Shown here one piece after another: positions 11,538 to 22,899 of a stretch of 64,000 nucleotides of DNA. Source of the stretch: Narthecium ossifragum (Eukaryota; Streptophyta; Magnoliopsida; Dioscoreales; Nartheciaceae). The notes beneath the pieces are model-generated. The model had not been told where the DNA came from, did not search any database, and was given only the letters and a program-made list of their open reading frames with translations. Numbering within the stretch: the first letter of the stretch is position 1; each line of letters opens with the position of its first letter. Where the stretch lies: contig OY986965.1 in assembly GCA_963920575.1 (NCBI GenBank), forward strand, positions 30,312,007 through 30,376,006, given 5' to 3'. A program made the position numbers and the translations under genes.

Positions 11538-11783
11538 CGAGATCGTGGGAGGTGGGAACGGCCTTGAGAAGGGCGGTCGTTAATTTATCATTGGATTAGA
11601 TAGTTCAGATTGGCATATCAGTAGTTGTTATGTATTAAGAGGATGATGGCTGAATCCCATGGGTTGATTCCATATTATATAAAACAGATGTAACCGTTTA
11701 AATGAATTAGATCTGCCCCTAACTCTGTTTTTTCCAAATATAATTATTTTTTTAAGCTGTGCGAGGGCAAACGCATACACTAA

Positions 11784-12023
11784 GAGACTGTTTGGTTGCT
11801 TGTATTAGCTAATGCAATGCATTGCTCAATGCAATGCAGCATTGGATGCCCTTTTTGCATTAACTAATGCATACATTAGTTAATGCAGTGACCAACCAAA
11901 CAGTCTTTTATATTAGCTAATGCATGCATTAGCTAATGCAGTGGCCAACCAAACACTAGTATAGACCAAAATGCTGCATTAGCTAATGCATGCATTAGCT
12001 AACACAAGCAACCAAACAGCCCC
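11784..12023. mobile_element. Tourist-like MITE built of nested palindromes
   Basis: Termini GAGACTGTTTGGTTGCTTGT and its near-perfect inverse (ACAAGCAACCAAACAGCCCC) enclose about 240 bp. TAA precedes the left end and TTA follows the right end, which fits the TWA preference of PIF/Harbinger MITEs although the two are not identical. The interior repeats TGCATTAGCTAATGCA several times, each self-complementary. It has no coding capacity. Confidence 0.75.
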
Positions 12024-12091
12024 TTAGAAACGTCATAAATAAGGAAACTACACATATAACCTAATTGATATTAATTAGGTCATATAATCAA

Positions 12092-12625
12092 TCAGCTAAA
12101 GCTAAATTTTGGTATAAATTTTGGTAGATAAATGCTAAGATAGTAGAAGAATCGATCAGTGGGGTGTGTGTCCTCCGCGCAGTAGGACTCCCTAGACGCA
12201 AAGAGCGGCATAACCAGTGGAGGTCGCGATGCCATGTAGTCGGCCATGGCTTCACTGTATGCCAACCTCCATGCTCGACACGTCCTGCCGTAAGCCATAA
12301 AGGTCGGTATGTCGCTAAGCTTCATGGCGATGGAGGAGAGGACGAGGTTGGGGAGATCGGACCATGGCCTCGTCGTCGTCTGACCATCGTCCACTCGCTT
12401 GATCTTAGGGAATTTGACATAGGAACATGTAGGATCGGAACATACAAGCCTCCTCGCGCCAAGAAAATCATTGTCGACGAGCTTCTTCTCGCCTTTTAAT
12501 ACGGCCTTCTTCTTCTTATTGTTGTAGCAAGACGACAGCACTAGACCCATGAGAAAGAAGATAGAGGAAGAATAGATATATAGACGATGAATAGTTATAG
12601 GCTTATGGCATAAGAGAGAGAGCAA
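12092..12625 (-). CDS. Short F-box protein (DUF295-type), probably truncated
   Basis: Open frame of 177 codons from 12625, or about 152 from the better internal ATG at 12550 (MGLVLSSCY). An F-box-like motif lies near residues 86-127 of the longer form (RPWSDLPNLVLSSIAMKL, then CRAWR). F-box proteins supply substrate choice to SCF ubiquitin ligases. Members of the monocot F-box/DUF295 group are normally 350-450 residues; here the frame ends soon after the F-box, with no DUF295 part. It sits between a MITE and a large TIR element, so it is more likely a remnant than a working gene. Confidence 0.5.
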   Translation of the reverse strand: MLSLLCHKPITIHRLYIYSSSIFFLMGLVLSSCYNNKKKKAVLKGEKKLVDNDFLGARRLVCSDPTCSYVKFPKIKRVDDGQTTTRPWSDLPNLVLSSIAMKLSDIPTFMAYGRTCRAWRLAYSEAMADYMASRPPLVMPLFASRESYCAEDTHPTDRFFYYLSIYLPKFIPKFSFS

Positions 12626-12904
12626 AGAGAAGTCCTAATCCTAGCTAAATATGTCTATTCTTCGGTGCGTAGCACTCTGTTTAGATAAAAAGAGTTCTAC
12701 TTCTACTAATAGTGTGAGTTGATTCAAATTAAATGGCCCAATCTGATCGAAGTAGTCGGCGCCTGAGACCATATTCACATTCTGAAAATTGGAGTTATCC
12801 CTATCCAAAATCACAAGTTTGGAGGACGTCAGCTGGCTTGGCTTCGGCTGTTTCATTTTTGTCAAGTTCTACTTGGAGACTTGGAACCAGTTGAAACCAA
12901 TCCT

Positions 12905-14260
12905 TATCCGTTTGGTATGGGATTAAGATAACCCGGGTTAAGGGGGGTTAAGGAATTTTGGGGTTAGAAAAGTGGGGTTAAGGAGTGGGGATAAATTTAT
13001 TCTCATTTTGGTGTTTGGGGATAAGGGGGGTTAAGTAGTGGGGATAAGGGGGGTTAAGGGTAGAATTTGTTGCTAATACCAAAAATGCCCTTATATATAA
13101 TGGGGTTAAGATAAGTGGCAAATGATATTAATTAAATCATACTGTAATAAAATATTAATATAAGTGGGTACATGTGTCACGTGTCACCTCGTGATTGGTC
13201 CATGTCATCCAAGATAGTATTATTTTAATATTAATAATATCATACTGTAATAAAGTATTATTATAAGTGGGTCCATGTGCCACGTGTCACCTCGTGATTG
13301 GTCCATGTCATCCAAAATAGTATTATTTTAATATTAATAATATCATACTGTAATAAAGTATTATTATAAGTGGGTCCATGTGCCACGTGTCACCTCGTGA
13401 TTGGTTCATGTCATCCAAAATAGTATTATTTTAATATTAATAATATCATACTGTAATAAAATATTATTATAAGTGGGTCCCACATGCCACGTGTCACGTC
13501 GTGATTGATTCACGTCATCCAAAATGGCATTATTTTAATAATAATAATATCATACTGTAGTAAAATATTAACATAAGTGGGTCCCACGTGCCACGTGTCA
13601 CATCGTGATTGGTCCATGTCATCCAAGATAGTATTATTTTAATATTACTAATATCATACTGTAATAAAAATATTAATATAAGTGGGTCCCACGTGCCACA
13701 TGTCACGTCGTGATTGATCCACGTCATCTAAAATAGTATTATTTTAATAATAATAATATCATACTGTAATAAAAATATTAATATAAGTGGGTCACACATG
13801 CCACGTGTCACATCGTGATTGGGCCACGTCATCCAAATAATATTATTTTAATATTACTAATATCGTACTGTAATAAAATATTAATATAAATGTCTCCCAC
13901 TTGCCACGTATCACCTCGTGATTGGTCCACATTAATTTAATAATTTAACCATATCTCCACTTCAAGCACCAACCAAACACCAAAACTTAGAAAATCCCAG
14001 AAAGTCACTCCCCAGAAAATCACTCCAGTGAAGTCACTCCCCAAAAAATCACTCCACTTCAGCTCACTTCTCATCAACCAAACATGCCCATATTAGAACA
14101 ATATCATTTGAGGGTAGTATAGTCATTTAGGTCATGGTGCTTAACCCAGGATAAATTTATCCCCGGTTAACCCCATTACCTAACCCCATTCTTGTTTGGG
14201 GATAAATGGGGGATTAAGGGGGGATAACCCCCCTTAACCCCACACCAAACAGAGGCAGGG
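12905..14260. mobile_element. Non-autonomous TIR element carrying a tandem array
   Basis: Left end GTTTGGTATGGGATTAAG is the inverse of the right end CTTAACCCCACACCAAAC, with mismatches. Both sub-ends are rich in GGGGTTAAGG / CCTTAACCCC blocks. The interior contains eight units of about 105 bp (13110-13930). No open frame for a transposase is seen and no clear target-site duplication. Confidence 0.55.
13110..13930. repeat. Eight tandem units of about 105 bp, most with a G-box
   Basis: Each unit runs through AAGTGGGTCC, CCACGTGTCAC, a TGATTGGTCC (inverted CCAAT) segment and an AT-rich TAATATCATACTGTAATA segment. CACGTG or a one-base variant occurs near 13180, 13281, 13384, 13488, 13592, 13696, 13801 and 13905. 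The sixth (CACATG) and eighth (CACGTA) are altered; the fifth unit has two adjacent boxes. Confidence 0.85.
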
Positions 14261-14284
14261 TTACGATTTGGATATGGCTTTGGT

Positions 14285-14866
14285 TAGGGGTGTGCAACGG
14301 GTTGGGTGACCCGTTTCGACCCGGTCAAAACACCCGACCTGAGCCTTAACGGGCGGGTCATGAGGTGGTAAAAAACGGGTCGGGTCGAACCCGACCCGTT
14401 ATGGTGAAAAACGGGTTGGATAATGGGTATTCATTTTTTTTATTAACGGGTTAATCCATTTACCTGTTAAAATTAAAAAAAATTAAAAAAATTAAAAAAA
14501 TTAAAAAAAATTAAAAAAAATTAAAAAAATTATATTTCGTGATATCTATAATGAAATTATTTTCAGTTATGAAATATCAATACTACTGCCTTCTTATGTT
14601 GTACTCAAGTAAATAACGTGCTTTAGCTTTTTTGTTTGGAAGGTGACTAATTAGATATATGAATAAGGTTGAGAAATTATCTTAGAATCCTGAAAAAATA
14701 ACAGGTTAAACGGGTTAACCTGTACCTGTTTACCCATTTACATGTTAACCCATTTACCTGTTAAAAAATAGCAGGTTAATGGGCGAGTCACAAGGGTGTG
14801 TGAAATTAACAGGTCAGGTCCGACCCGCACCCATTTACCTGTGACCCGACCCGTTGCACACCCCTA
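14285..14866. mobile_element. Short hAT-type element, internally deleted
   Basis: 582 bp bounded by TAGGGGTGTGCAACGGGT and its inverse. The subterminal DNA is dense in ACGGGT/ACCCGT repeats, and there is an A-rich tract at 14465-14530. It shares both ends and the internal segment TTATGTTGTACTCAAG with the 4.6-kb copy at 57664-62249, which still has a segment this one lacks. No convincing 8-bp duplication flanks this copy. Confidence 0.75.
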
Positions 14867-15747
14867 ATAATGGCTAATCAGAAAAGTATAATTCTCTCCT
14901 CCATCTTCTTCCTCGAACCTTCTTTCTCTTCTGATTCTCTGCTACTTCTTCCAGCCTTGAATTTCTCCTCCACAGCTACTCTGTTTCCTTCCACCAGCTC
15001 CAACCTTTATAGGACTTGCACCCATTAGCAGTTTCTATCAGTTTTGCTCGAAGTGGCAACAGGAGCTGCAAAATCCTGCCTGGCATCCATTCAAAGTAGT
15101 CACCAGTAAGGGGAAGGGAGAGGTATGGACTAAAACTTTTGGTTAGCACAAGGCCTTACCCAGAAAACTGGAAAAAGATCTTTCAAACATGCTTTTTAAC
15201 CAAACACATCTCTAAACTTTTTGCCTCCTTAGGAATTGTAAATAAGAAATATATATCAAGCTTTACGAACGTGTATCAGAAGATGATCAAAGCGTTTGAA
15301 TATCATCTTATGTTATTCATTTGTTAATGTTGTTCAAGTGTGATTGACTGTGAAACCAAGAAACTATTTAAGAATATCTTCTGACTGCATAGATGCATTA
15401 GTAATTAAACCTCCCTGCTGTATGATTACTGGTTGTGGCACTGCCATCTTACGAGTGCTACTGTTTGATTTCCGTACATATGTTCTTTGTTTTTGCGCTA
15501 AACATTTAGTCAAAAGATCTAATTTCAAGATTTCTAATATTTGGTGCAGGAAATATTAAAGGGAGATGATGAGAAATTGCAATCCTTGAAGAGTGAATTG
15601 GGAGATGAGGTTTCTACTGCTGTGATCACAGCCTTGAGGGAGATAAATGAGTACAACCCAAGTGGTCGATATCCTGTTCCAGAGCTCTGGAGTTTTAAAG
15701 AAGACAGGAAAACAGCATGGAAAACGCATAAGCAGAAGCAAACTTAA

Positions 15748-16600
15748 GGAATTGGTATGCTGTGAGTTGCGGCGCTTTCCCTTTCTTATAGTGCCAAACT
15801 ATTTAGCTTGACGTTCTGAGCTAGTGACTGAGGACATATTACTCAAGTTTGGAACTTTTTTTTTTGAACATTAAATTGCACTTCAATTTTTGAACTTGTC
15901 ATTGTGTCATCTCTGAACATTGGATTGCGCTTCAATTTGGTGCATCAGATATATATATGACTAGCAGTAGCAGATAGAGGAGGGCAAACAATTCCAGTGC
16001 ATCCTCCGATGCACTCTTTCTACATCCGTACAAGACATTTGGAAAATTTTGAGTTGAATGCCTTGCCAGATACATGTTGTTAGCAAGTGCACCGAAGAGG
16101 GGTGTGCAAACGATGCAAGCACTAGTGAGGGCTCTCGAGTGGCTTGTGTTGGGTTTGGAATCATGGTTATGGAACTCAATCCGGGCTGGAATTTAACTCA
16201 AGCCTTGAATGCTGACTTGATTTGAGTTCAAAATGAATTGCTTTTGATTTGTTTTTTATCTAGCTTGAGATCGGGTTAGATTACTTAGTGATCTAGCTGC
16301 ACTAATGAAAGCTTTTGTATGAATTGGCTTCTTTATAACCTTGTTTATTCTTCTAGAATTTGTGACCAATGGAAATGAAATATCATATATAAAAAAATGA
16401 TTGATACTACGGATAAATTTAACAAATTGAGTTAATAATATGTATATAAAAAATACGTTTAACTTTTGAAAATTACTGAAACTATATAGAGCTAAAAGTC
16501 GGGTTTGGTCACGTTAGACTGGACCTTAAACAATTAGCTCGTGTTCAATTAGAGTTGTTCGCGATCAACCAAGTTGGATGTATTAAAACGTTTTGGAGCA
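15748..16600. other. Spacer between the two FDM-like copies
   Basis: I recognise no exon, RNA gene or transposon end here. It is AT-rich with short runs of T. Confidence 0.4.
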
Positions 16601-16639
16601 CCGATCGTAATGTCAATCGGACGGTGACGGTTTCTCCGA

Positions 16640-17187
16640 TCAGGTAGGACGTCACCCAACGGCCACCATTTCACGTTGGCGGGTACGGGACCTGCTCGTT
16701 GCCTCCCCCCATTCCCGCTCCCGCGTACTTCTTGGGGAAATGGGTGTAGTAATCTCCACGTTTTCTAGGGTTTCACTCGCTAAGGGAAAAGCTTCAATCT
16801 TGTGAGGTATTCCTATTTCTCTAAGCTCAAATCCCTTGTTTTCCACTATCCTTTTGGTTTTGTTGTTCGATTTTAGATGTTATTATGTTTTCTCTGCGAA
16901 TCAAATGAAGATTTTTTAAGCCTAGTAGTGAATGATATGGGTTTGTAAAGGCTGAATGTTCGAAGTGTGAGTTGCGGTTTCATGTATTTTCTCGGATTAA
17001 TCAAGAAATATTGCCTGGCTTCGTAGGATTTATCGTGTATCAATCTTATCTTCTTGTTGGGTTATGCGCCTTTTTGAGTCTAGAGTCCAGACTTGCATTA
17101 CCATTTCTTCTCAGTTTGTGGCTGTCCGCTGGTTTTAACCTATGTAACGATTGCTTGATTTAAATGTCATGTTTGATGTTTTGCAGG
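16640..17187 (+). promoter_or_regulatory. Probable 5' leader exon and intron of FDM-like copy B
   Basis: A GC-rich block (16640-16805) ends at GTGAG/GTATTCC, a plausible donor. It is followed by T-rich intron-like sequence to TTTTGCAG at 17180-17187. A plant gene with an intron in its leader looks like this. It suggests copy B has, or had, its own promoter near 16.6 kb. Confidence 0.45.
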
Positions 17188-20057
17188 TACTTGGAGTTCA
17201 TGCGTACACTATTCTCTTCTGATTCTGTGTTCTTCTATGGCGCACGAATCACAAAAACTGGAAAACCTTGTCACGAGGCTGATGAATGAAGTAGATGTGA
17301 AGAATAAGCAGTTGTGGGAGTCGGAGAGCAAGCGTAGAGATTGGCTTATTACTTAGTCGGACACTTCAAGAGAAAGATCAGCTGAATCAGACTTACCTGG
17401 CAGGTTTGCAAACGATAAGCAATAACTTTAGAAGCTAATGCTTTGATCAACCCCTAAACAACAGAGACAATGACCACACTATGGATTTTCCTTCCTTTCC
17501 AGATTAAAAATAATGCCAAAAGCCTACACGTATGTGGACTATGAGCCTAAGATATGTATGGCATAGAAAACCCATACTATTTTGTTTTAACCCAAACTAT
17601 ATCTTCCCTTTTACCTGGAGACATTGAAGAAAAAAGATTTTGCTTTTTGGTAGTGTGGACCTTCTTCACAATATCTATTAATTGACTTTCTAGTAACCTG
17701 ATGTGGTGCGTCATTTTTGCTTAAATTCGTGCATATACTAGTATAACACAATATTATGTTTGTAGAAGTAGCATGCTTTTGTTTTTGTTTTTGTTTTTTT
17801 TGTTCCTTTCACCAGAAATGAAAAGGATGCAATTTGCTGGATGTGATTATTCTGTGAGGATGTCTCTGGAGAATGAAAAGCTGAAGTTGGAATTGGAATC
17901 ACTAAGAAAGGAACTTAAGCGAAGGAAGGAAAAACCGACAAACACACAATATTGCACCAAGATGGAGAAACTAAATGATGAATATGAAAAGGCACCTATA
18001 TTTGACCATGTCGTGAGGGATGAATGAAACCTTTTCTTCGCATTTGAACTTAATTTCATTCTAGCATGCATCTTTTGATTGTTTGATGTGTATTCGAACA
18101 TAAAACTTTCCGCTTTAGCTTTTGACATGACTTTGATTCCAAGGTCAGCATAATACTAAGGCTTGTGAGACTACTCCTTACTGCTGTATTTGTTTACCCC
18201 GTGTGCTTTAGATTTTCATCCCCCACCTATCTATGTGAGGGCTGCTTTCCGGTGGAATGGAGAGGTCAATGTTCATTTAAGAGCACAAACTAACATGTGC
18301 GCCGGTAGTCTTTTACAAGGAAGATGTGGTCGTACACACTCATTTCTTCACTATGGTTTGATCCAAAGTTCATATCCAAAGCATGAGGATTCCACCTATC
18401 AAACTGTGCATGAGTATAAATGGTGTCTGATGCTTCCTAAGTTCGAAAAAACTAATTCAGTTTAAGTGCCCAATAGGAATCAAAGATCAAGCATGTAAGA
18501 GGTGATGCCTAAACTGTACATATTACAGCACACAATGACATTGATTTTTTTCCGGCTGTTCTTATTATTGCACCTTTCGTCGTTATCGAAGGACCAATTT
18601 GCCTCTTTATTAGAAACCCATGAATGATAAAAGGAGCAACACTTGTATGTTCCTTGGAATGTGTGTCTAATTTATGTATGCTACTGATACGAGACATAAA
18701 ATTCTGCATATTTAACATAGCTTTATCTGGTTTTTAGTAATTTTTCTGATTTTGTGATACAGTTGACACCTAACTAGTTCTGACATACAACAAATGAAGT
18801 GATTTCTGTTGAAACCATCATTGAAAACCAGGTGCAAAGTAGCCCAGGAGTAGCGAAAGGGTAGTCTCATGTGCCAAAACAGCTGAAAGATGATAATGAG
18901 TTGGCATTCCAGGACATGAATGAATTGATTGACATGCAAGAGGAAAACGAAGCATTTCTTAATTTTCTCATAGTCAAAGAACGGATGGGTAATGATGAAC
19001 TACAGGAAGCTCGCAAGCAACTAATAAATGTAAGATTTATCCCATATAGCTATCATTCTCTGTTAGTTAACAATTGGCTAGCAGTGTTCTCATCAACTCA
19101 TCAACCTAGATTATAGAGGTTATTTGCTCTACCATACATAACAAGGTGTGATTTATGACAAATAATTTAGGATACACTTATATAAGCTTTCATCTAACAC
19201 TTCTCCTACAGGGCTTTGGGGAAGTTTCTACTCCACGGAGTTTGATTAGAGTCAAGAGGATGGGTGAACTCGATGAGCAACCATTTCGTGATGCTTGCCG
19301 TAGTAGATTTCTACAGGAGGCAATATATGTAAGATGTGCTGAGCTTTGTTCTCTGTGGCCGCAACACTTCAGAAATGCAGAGTGGTATCCTTTCAAAATT
19401 GCCACCATTAACGGAAAATCCAAAGTACACACCTCACCTGCTAAACTATGCAATGTGTCTCTGGACTCTTTATTTTCCATGTGTCAATCTTTTCTCTTTT
19501 GTGATGACTTAGAGTTTTGATGATTGATGGTGTGCTTGTGCGTAGACCAAATATACACGTTGAACTAATGTGAACCAATGTAGTTGTGGCTCAGAAATGT
19601 GTATTGGCATGGCATGTTCATGGTTGATCAATTTTTCATTTTCTGCCCATTTTGCTACTATAGGCGTATGGCACCATTCGTGTGGCTATTCTGATCCCTA
19701 GGCATATGGATCTCACCATGCGAGAACGCTTTCATTTCATGGCAAACCGTAACTTATATCTCAGATTTCCTATATTTTCGTTTGCATTTCCTTTTTCAAT
19801 AGGAAATCATTAACGAGGATGATGAAAAGCTAAGAGCTCTGAAGAATGAATGGGGTGAGGAGCTATACAAGGCTGTCTCTACAACTTTGTTGGAGATAAA
19901 TGAATACAATCCAAGTGGAAGATTTGCAGTCCCAGAACTTTGGAACTATAAGGAGCGTAGGAGAGCCACTTTGAAGGAGGGTATCGAATACATTCTAACG
20001 CAACTGAAGACTATTAAAGCTGCTAAACGCAGGAAACAGAGAGTCACAGAAACGTAA
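17188..20057 (+). pseudogene. FDM: FDM/IDN2-like gene copy B, 5' truncated and frameshifted (coiled coil + XH)
   Basis: Second relic of the same family. Exons: 17188-17403 (ATG at 17237, MAHESQKLENLV, a coiled-coil start), 17816-about 18027 (ENEKLKLELESLRKEL), about 18850-19029 (IVKERMGNDELQEARKQL), 19212-19424 (RVKRMGELDEQPF, AELCSLW, EWYPFKI) and 19803-20057 (XH domain, [23 protein letters not shown]). The last three are open with good GT-AG borders and compatible phase, and the C-terminus is full length. In the first exon TAG at 17353 stops the frame; the rest (SRTLQEKDQLNQ) continues one frame away. The second exon drifts from the family and runs into a stop. zf-XS and XS are missing. A shorter product from a downstream start cannot be excluded. 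Confidence 0.75.
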
Positions 20058-21463
20058 GATACTCTTTTATAGTCTTCAGTATCTCTTTCTTGCTATGCCA
20101 TATAACTTGTGATTCTTGAGTTTGGGTTGTCCTTTTACAGTTTGTACCACTTTATTCGATAAATTTGAGTGAACATGTAAACGTTTCAATAAGGACTTCG
20201 TATTATGAGCATTGGCTTTTAGCATCATGAGTGAGTTTGCATGTGCCTTCATTATTTGGACTTTGTACTATGATATACGATTCTATACACATAAACCCCT
20301 ATTCTTGGCGTTCAAAGCACAAAATCTACACCAGGAATGAAAAATGTTTTTCATTGTCTTAATCCAATATACTCAAAATTTGTGATACCAATTCTTTTAG
20401 CTAGTTAGTTCTGTTTGATTTGTCTCGAGTAGAAAGAACACTTTGATTTATGTTGAAGCCGCTAGGATGGTCACTTTGTTGTTTATTTTACAAATGAGTG
20501 CTTCTCTGCTGATGGACTTGCTGAAGATGGCAGATGAGTTTCGGTAGCTACATATTCATTTGTAATTACGATTGGGGATGAGATCATGCGATGGGGACAA
20601 GCTGTCTGAATCTTGAACTTTCCTTGAATGGCTGTAAGTAAACCTTTGTCCCCCCCTGCCTCAGTGGATCTGTAGCCTCTGAGGAAAAGTTATGTAAATT
20701 TAAGACGTAGTACGTGCAGAGTAAATGATATAATCAGTTGTCTTTCAGAGCTGATCAACCTGAATGATGATATATTAACTCTTCTGAATCTATATCATAG
20801 ACCATCAAGCATACTTGCATACCTCGTTTTCCATCACAATCCTTTCAAGTCTTTAACCTCAGAAAGTCACTGTTCAATGTTCTTATTTGTTATTTCTCAA
20901 GATGATTGTGTTGCTGAATTTTGTTGTGTACGAATAATGCATCTGTGGCCGTATGAAAGGTTCGATCATAGAATTACCTGTGCTAATCTCACCCACTGAC
21001 TTCAATTAAATAGTAGTACATTGTAGCAGAAAGTAACCTTATCGAACATGTTCCTTCTTGTAAGGGATGTATACAAGCAAAGTATATTCCAATCATCAAC
21101 ACAAAGAAAGCTACCAAACAGAAGATAATACTAGCACACATCATATGCGAATAACAGTGTAAATATATATGAGCAGCTGCGGGCTACACCCTCTTTATGG
21201 TTCTGCAGCCACTTCAGCCACTGTTTGCTTCACTAATCCCCTACTAATAAAGCACACATCAATATCACAATCCCAACCCCATCCAGTCAAAAAGTTTCCC
21301 AATCCACGCACAAACCATACCCTCCCCCTTCCACTCCTTTCGCTTTCACAGCTTCCAAACCCCCCCCCCCCCACTAAAAACAGACACACCGATATCAACT
21401 TAAATATTTTGGCGCCAATCATACTATACTAACAATTAGATGACACACAAAGGAACCATAGTT
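20058..21463. other. Intergenic region between FDM copy B and expansin
   Basis: AT-rich; no exon, RNA gene or transposon end recognised. It contains the 3' flanks of two converging genes. A C12 homopolymer lies at about 21361-21372. Confidence 0.45.
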
Positions 21464-22899
21464 TTAGAACCGGAAGTTCTTGCCGGCGAAGGTCTGGCCG
21501 AACTGCCACCCGGCGGGGGCGACGTTCCAGGAGGTGGAGGTGCGGCGGTCGCTGCCGGTGACGCGGAAGGAGAGGGCCTGGCCGACGAGGACGGCGTTGG
21601 ACTGCCAGTTCTGGCCCCAGTTGCGAGACATGGGCATCCACCCGGTCCGGGAGCCCTTCACGCTCACCCGCACGATGTCGCCGGCGCCGGCCACGTTGGT
21701 GACCAGCACCAGGTTGAAGTACCTGAACCCGTTTATCGTGAACCGGATCCCTCCCGCCTTCCGGCACGGCACCCTGTCGCACATCACCCCAACCAAACAT
21801 CCATTAATCCTTCATTACTCATTAGCCGCCTAATAGCCATTAGTATGGGAACTAAAGCCTACAGCGTTCCGCAAAATTAGGAGACGTGTTCACGTGGTTT
21901 CTCTCAAGTGGGAATGGTACAGTGACCGTATTGCCCTAAACCAGCTTAGCTATTGGCAAAGAAACAATGAGGCTATTTGGGTCATTTAGTAGCGAATATG
22001 ACAAGTGGAAGCGACCAAAAACGCGGAAAGGAGCATCCGAGGCCCGAGGAGAATACGGACGGTCACGGGCGTTAGTGGACACGAATCTCGATGCAATTCC
22101 CCGCGCTTCTTAAAATAAAGCCTTCCAACTACTGGATTACTTTAGATTAAGAACATTTGTTTGCTAATCTTGGAAACCCAAGTGAGATTATCAACTAAAT
22201 AATAGGTTGTTGGTCAAAACGGGTGAGATGGAGACGTACGTTTGTTGACGGTTAATGGTCAATTGGTCGTTAAAAAGAAAGACGGAAAAGAGTTGAGTGC
22301 GTAAGATATAGATATATATACATACCGGCGGTAGGTGACGGGGACGATGCCGGCGCGGTACTCGGCGATCTTGAGGAACATGGGCATGGCGAGGTCGAAG
22401 TGGGGGCGCGGGGGGTTGCACCAGCCGCCGTTGTCGGAGGGGAGGGCGTAGTTCGGCGGGCAGAAGTTGGTGGCGGTGATGAAGATGGACGGGCTACCCG
22501 GGTGGCACCATTGTGGCTCGTCGGCGCACTTGATCTCGAAGCACGATCCGCAGGTCAGCCCGGAGTTGAACAGCGCCGTGCTCAGCGCCGCCGTCTCCAC
22601 GCCGTACCCCTGGCTATACAGGTTCCCGTACCCACACGCCCCTCCTGCTCATTTATATTTAATTTAAGGGCTTATTTGCAAATGTAGGTGGATGGGAGCG
22701 ATGAATAGTGAAAATAAGAGGGGGTTAAACGTAAAAGAAGCTTACCCATGGTGCCGGAGGCGTCGCTGCCGCCGTAGAAGGTGGCATGGGCGGTCTGCCA
22801 GGGGCTGGCGGTGTAGACGCCGGGAATGCGGGCGATGGCTCCCGGCGTGAGAATGGCGAGGAGAGAAGCTGCGAGGGGGACTATGTAGAGGAACGCCAT
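21464..22899 (-). CDS. EXPA: Alpha-expansin
   Basis: Secreted wall-loosening protein that disrupts non-covalent cellulose/xyloglucan contacts at acid pH. Three exons: 22899-22746, 22644-22326, 21773-21464, with continuous phase, giving 260 residues, normal for the family. Residues 1-24 form a hydrophobic signal peptide ([17 protein letters not shown]). The GH45-like domain has [26 protein letters not shown], the HFDL motif ([10 protein letters not shown]) and its cysteines. The C-terminal CBM63-like domain has [28 protein letters not shown] and ends NFRF. All key features are present, so it looks functional. The ATG at 22899 is the only start that gives a signal peptide. The 5' leader is CT-rich. 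Upstream on the minus strand is 4.5 kb without another gene. Confidence 0.96.

Larger units (their letters stand above)
8613..15747 (+). pseudogene. FDM: FDM/IDN2-like gene copy A, broken (zf-XS ... XH)
   Basis: Relic of a FACTOR OF DNA METHYLATION / IDN2-like gene, whose products bind RNA and act in RNA-directed DNA methylation. Recognisable exons: 8613-about 9031 (acidic N-terminus, then zf-XS with TYRCPFC and the helix DLLQHA), 9501-9659 (coiled coil, ENKKLRTELDS), from about 10844 (NAMKNSSLQLA), about 15040-15122 ([14 protein letters not shown]) and 15550-15747 (XH domain, [19 protein letters not shown]). Damage: one extra base at about 8735 (GATGGGCACT) throws TYRCPFC out of frame with the start ATG; the XS domain is missing, zf-XS running almost directly into coiled coil in another frame; another shift lies at the 9501 exon; the middle coiled coil and the GELDEKPF region are absent where 11-14.9 kb is filled with repeats; the XH tail has an internal deletion. 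It cannot encode a normal FDM protein. Confidence 0.85.

Noticed and set aside
14277..14874. 8-bp duplication around the short hAT copy
   Set aside because: The adjacent octamers (GCTTTGGT and ATAATGGC) do not match; ATGGCT occurs on both sides but at different offsets.
21440..21880. 146- and 117-codon plus-strand frames
   Set aside because: Antisense of the GC-rich third expansin exon.
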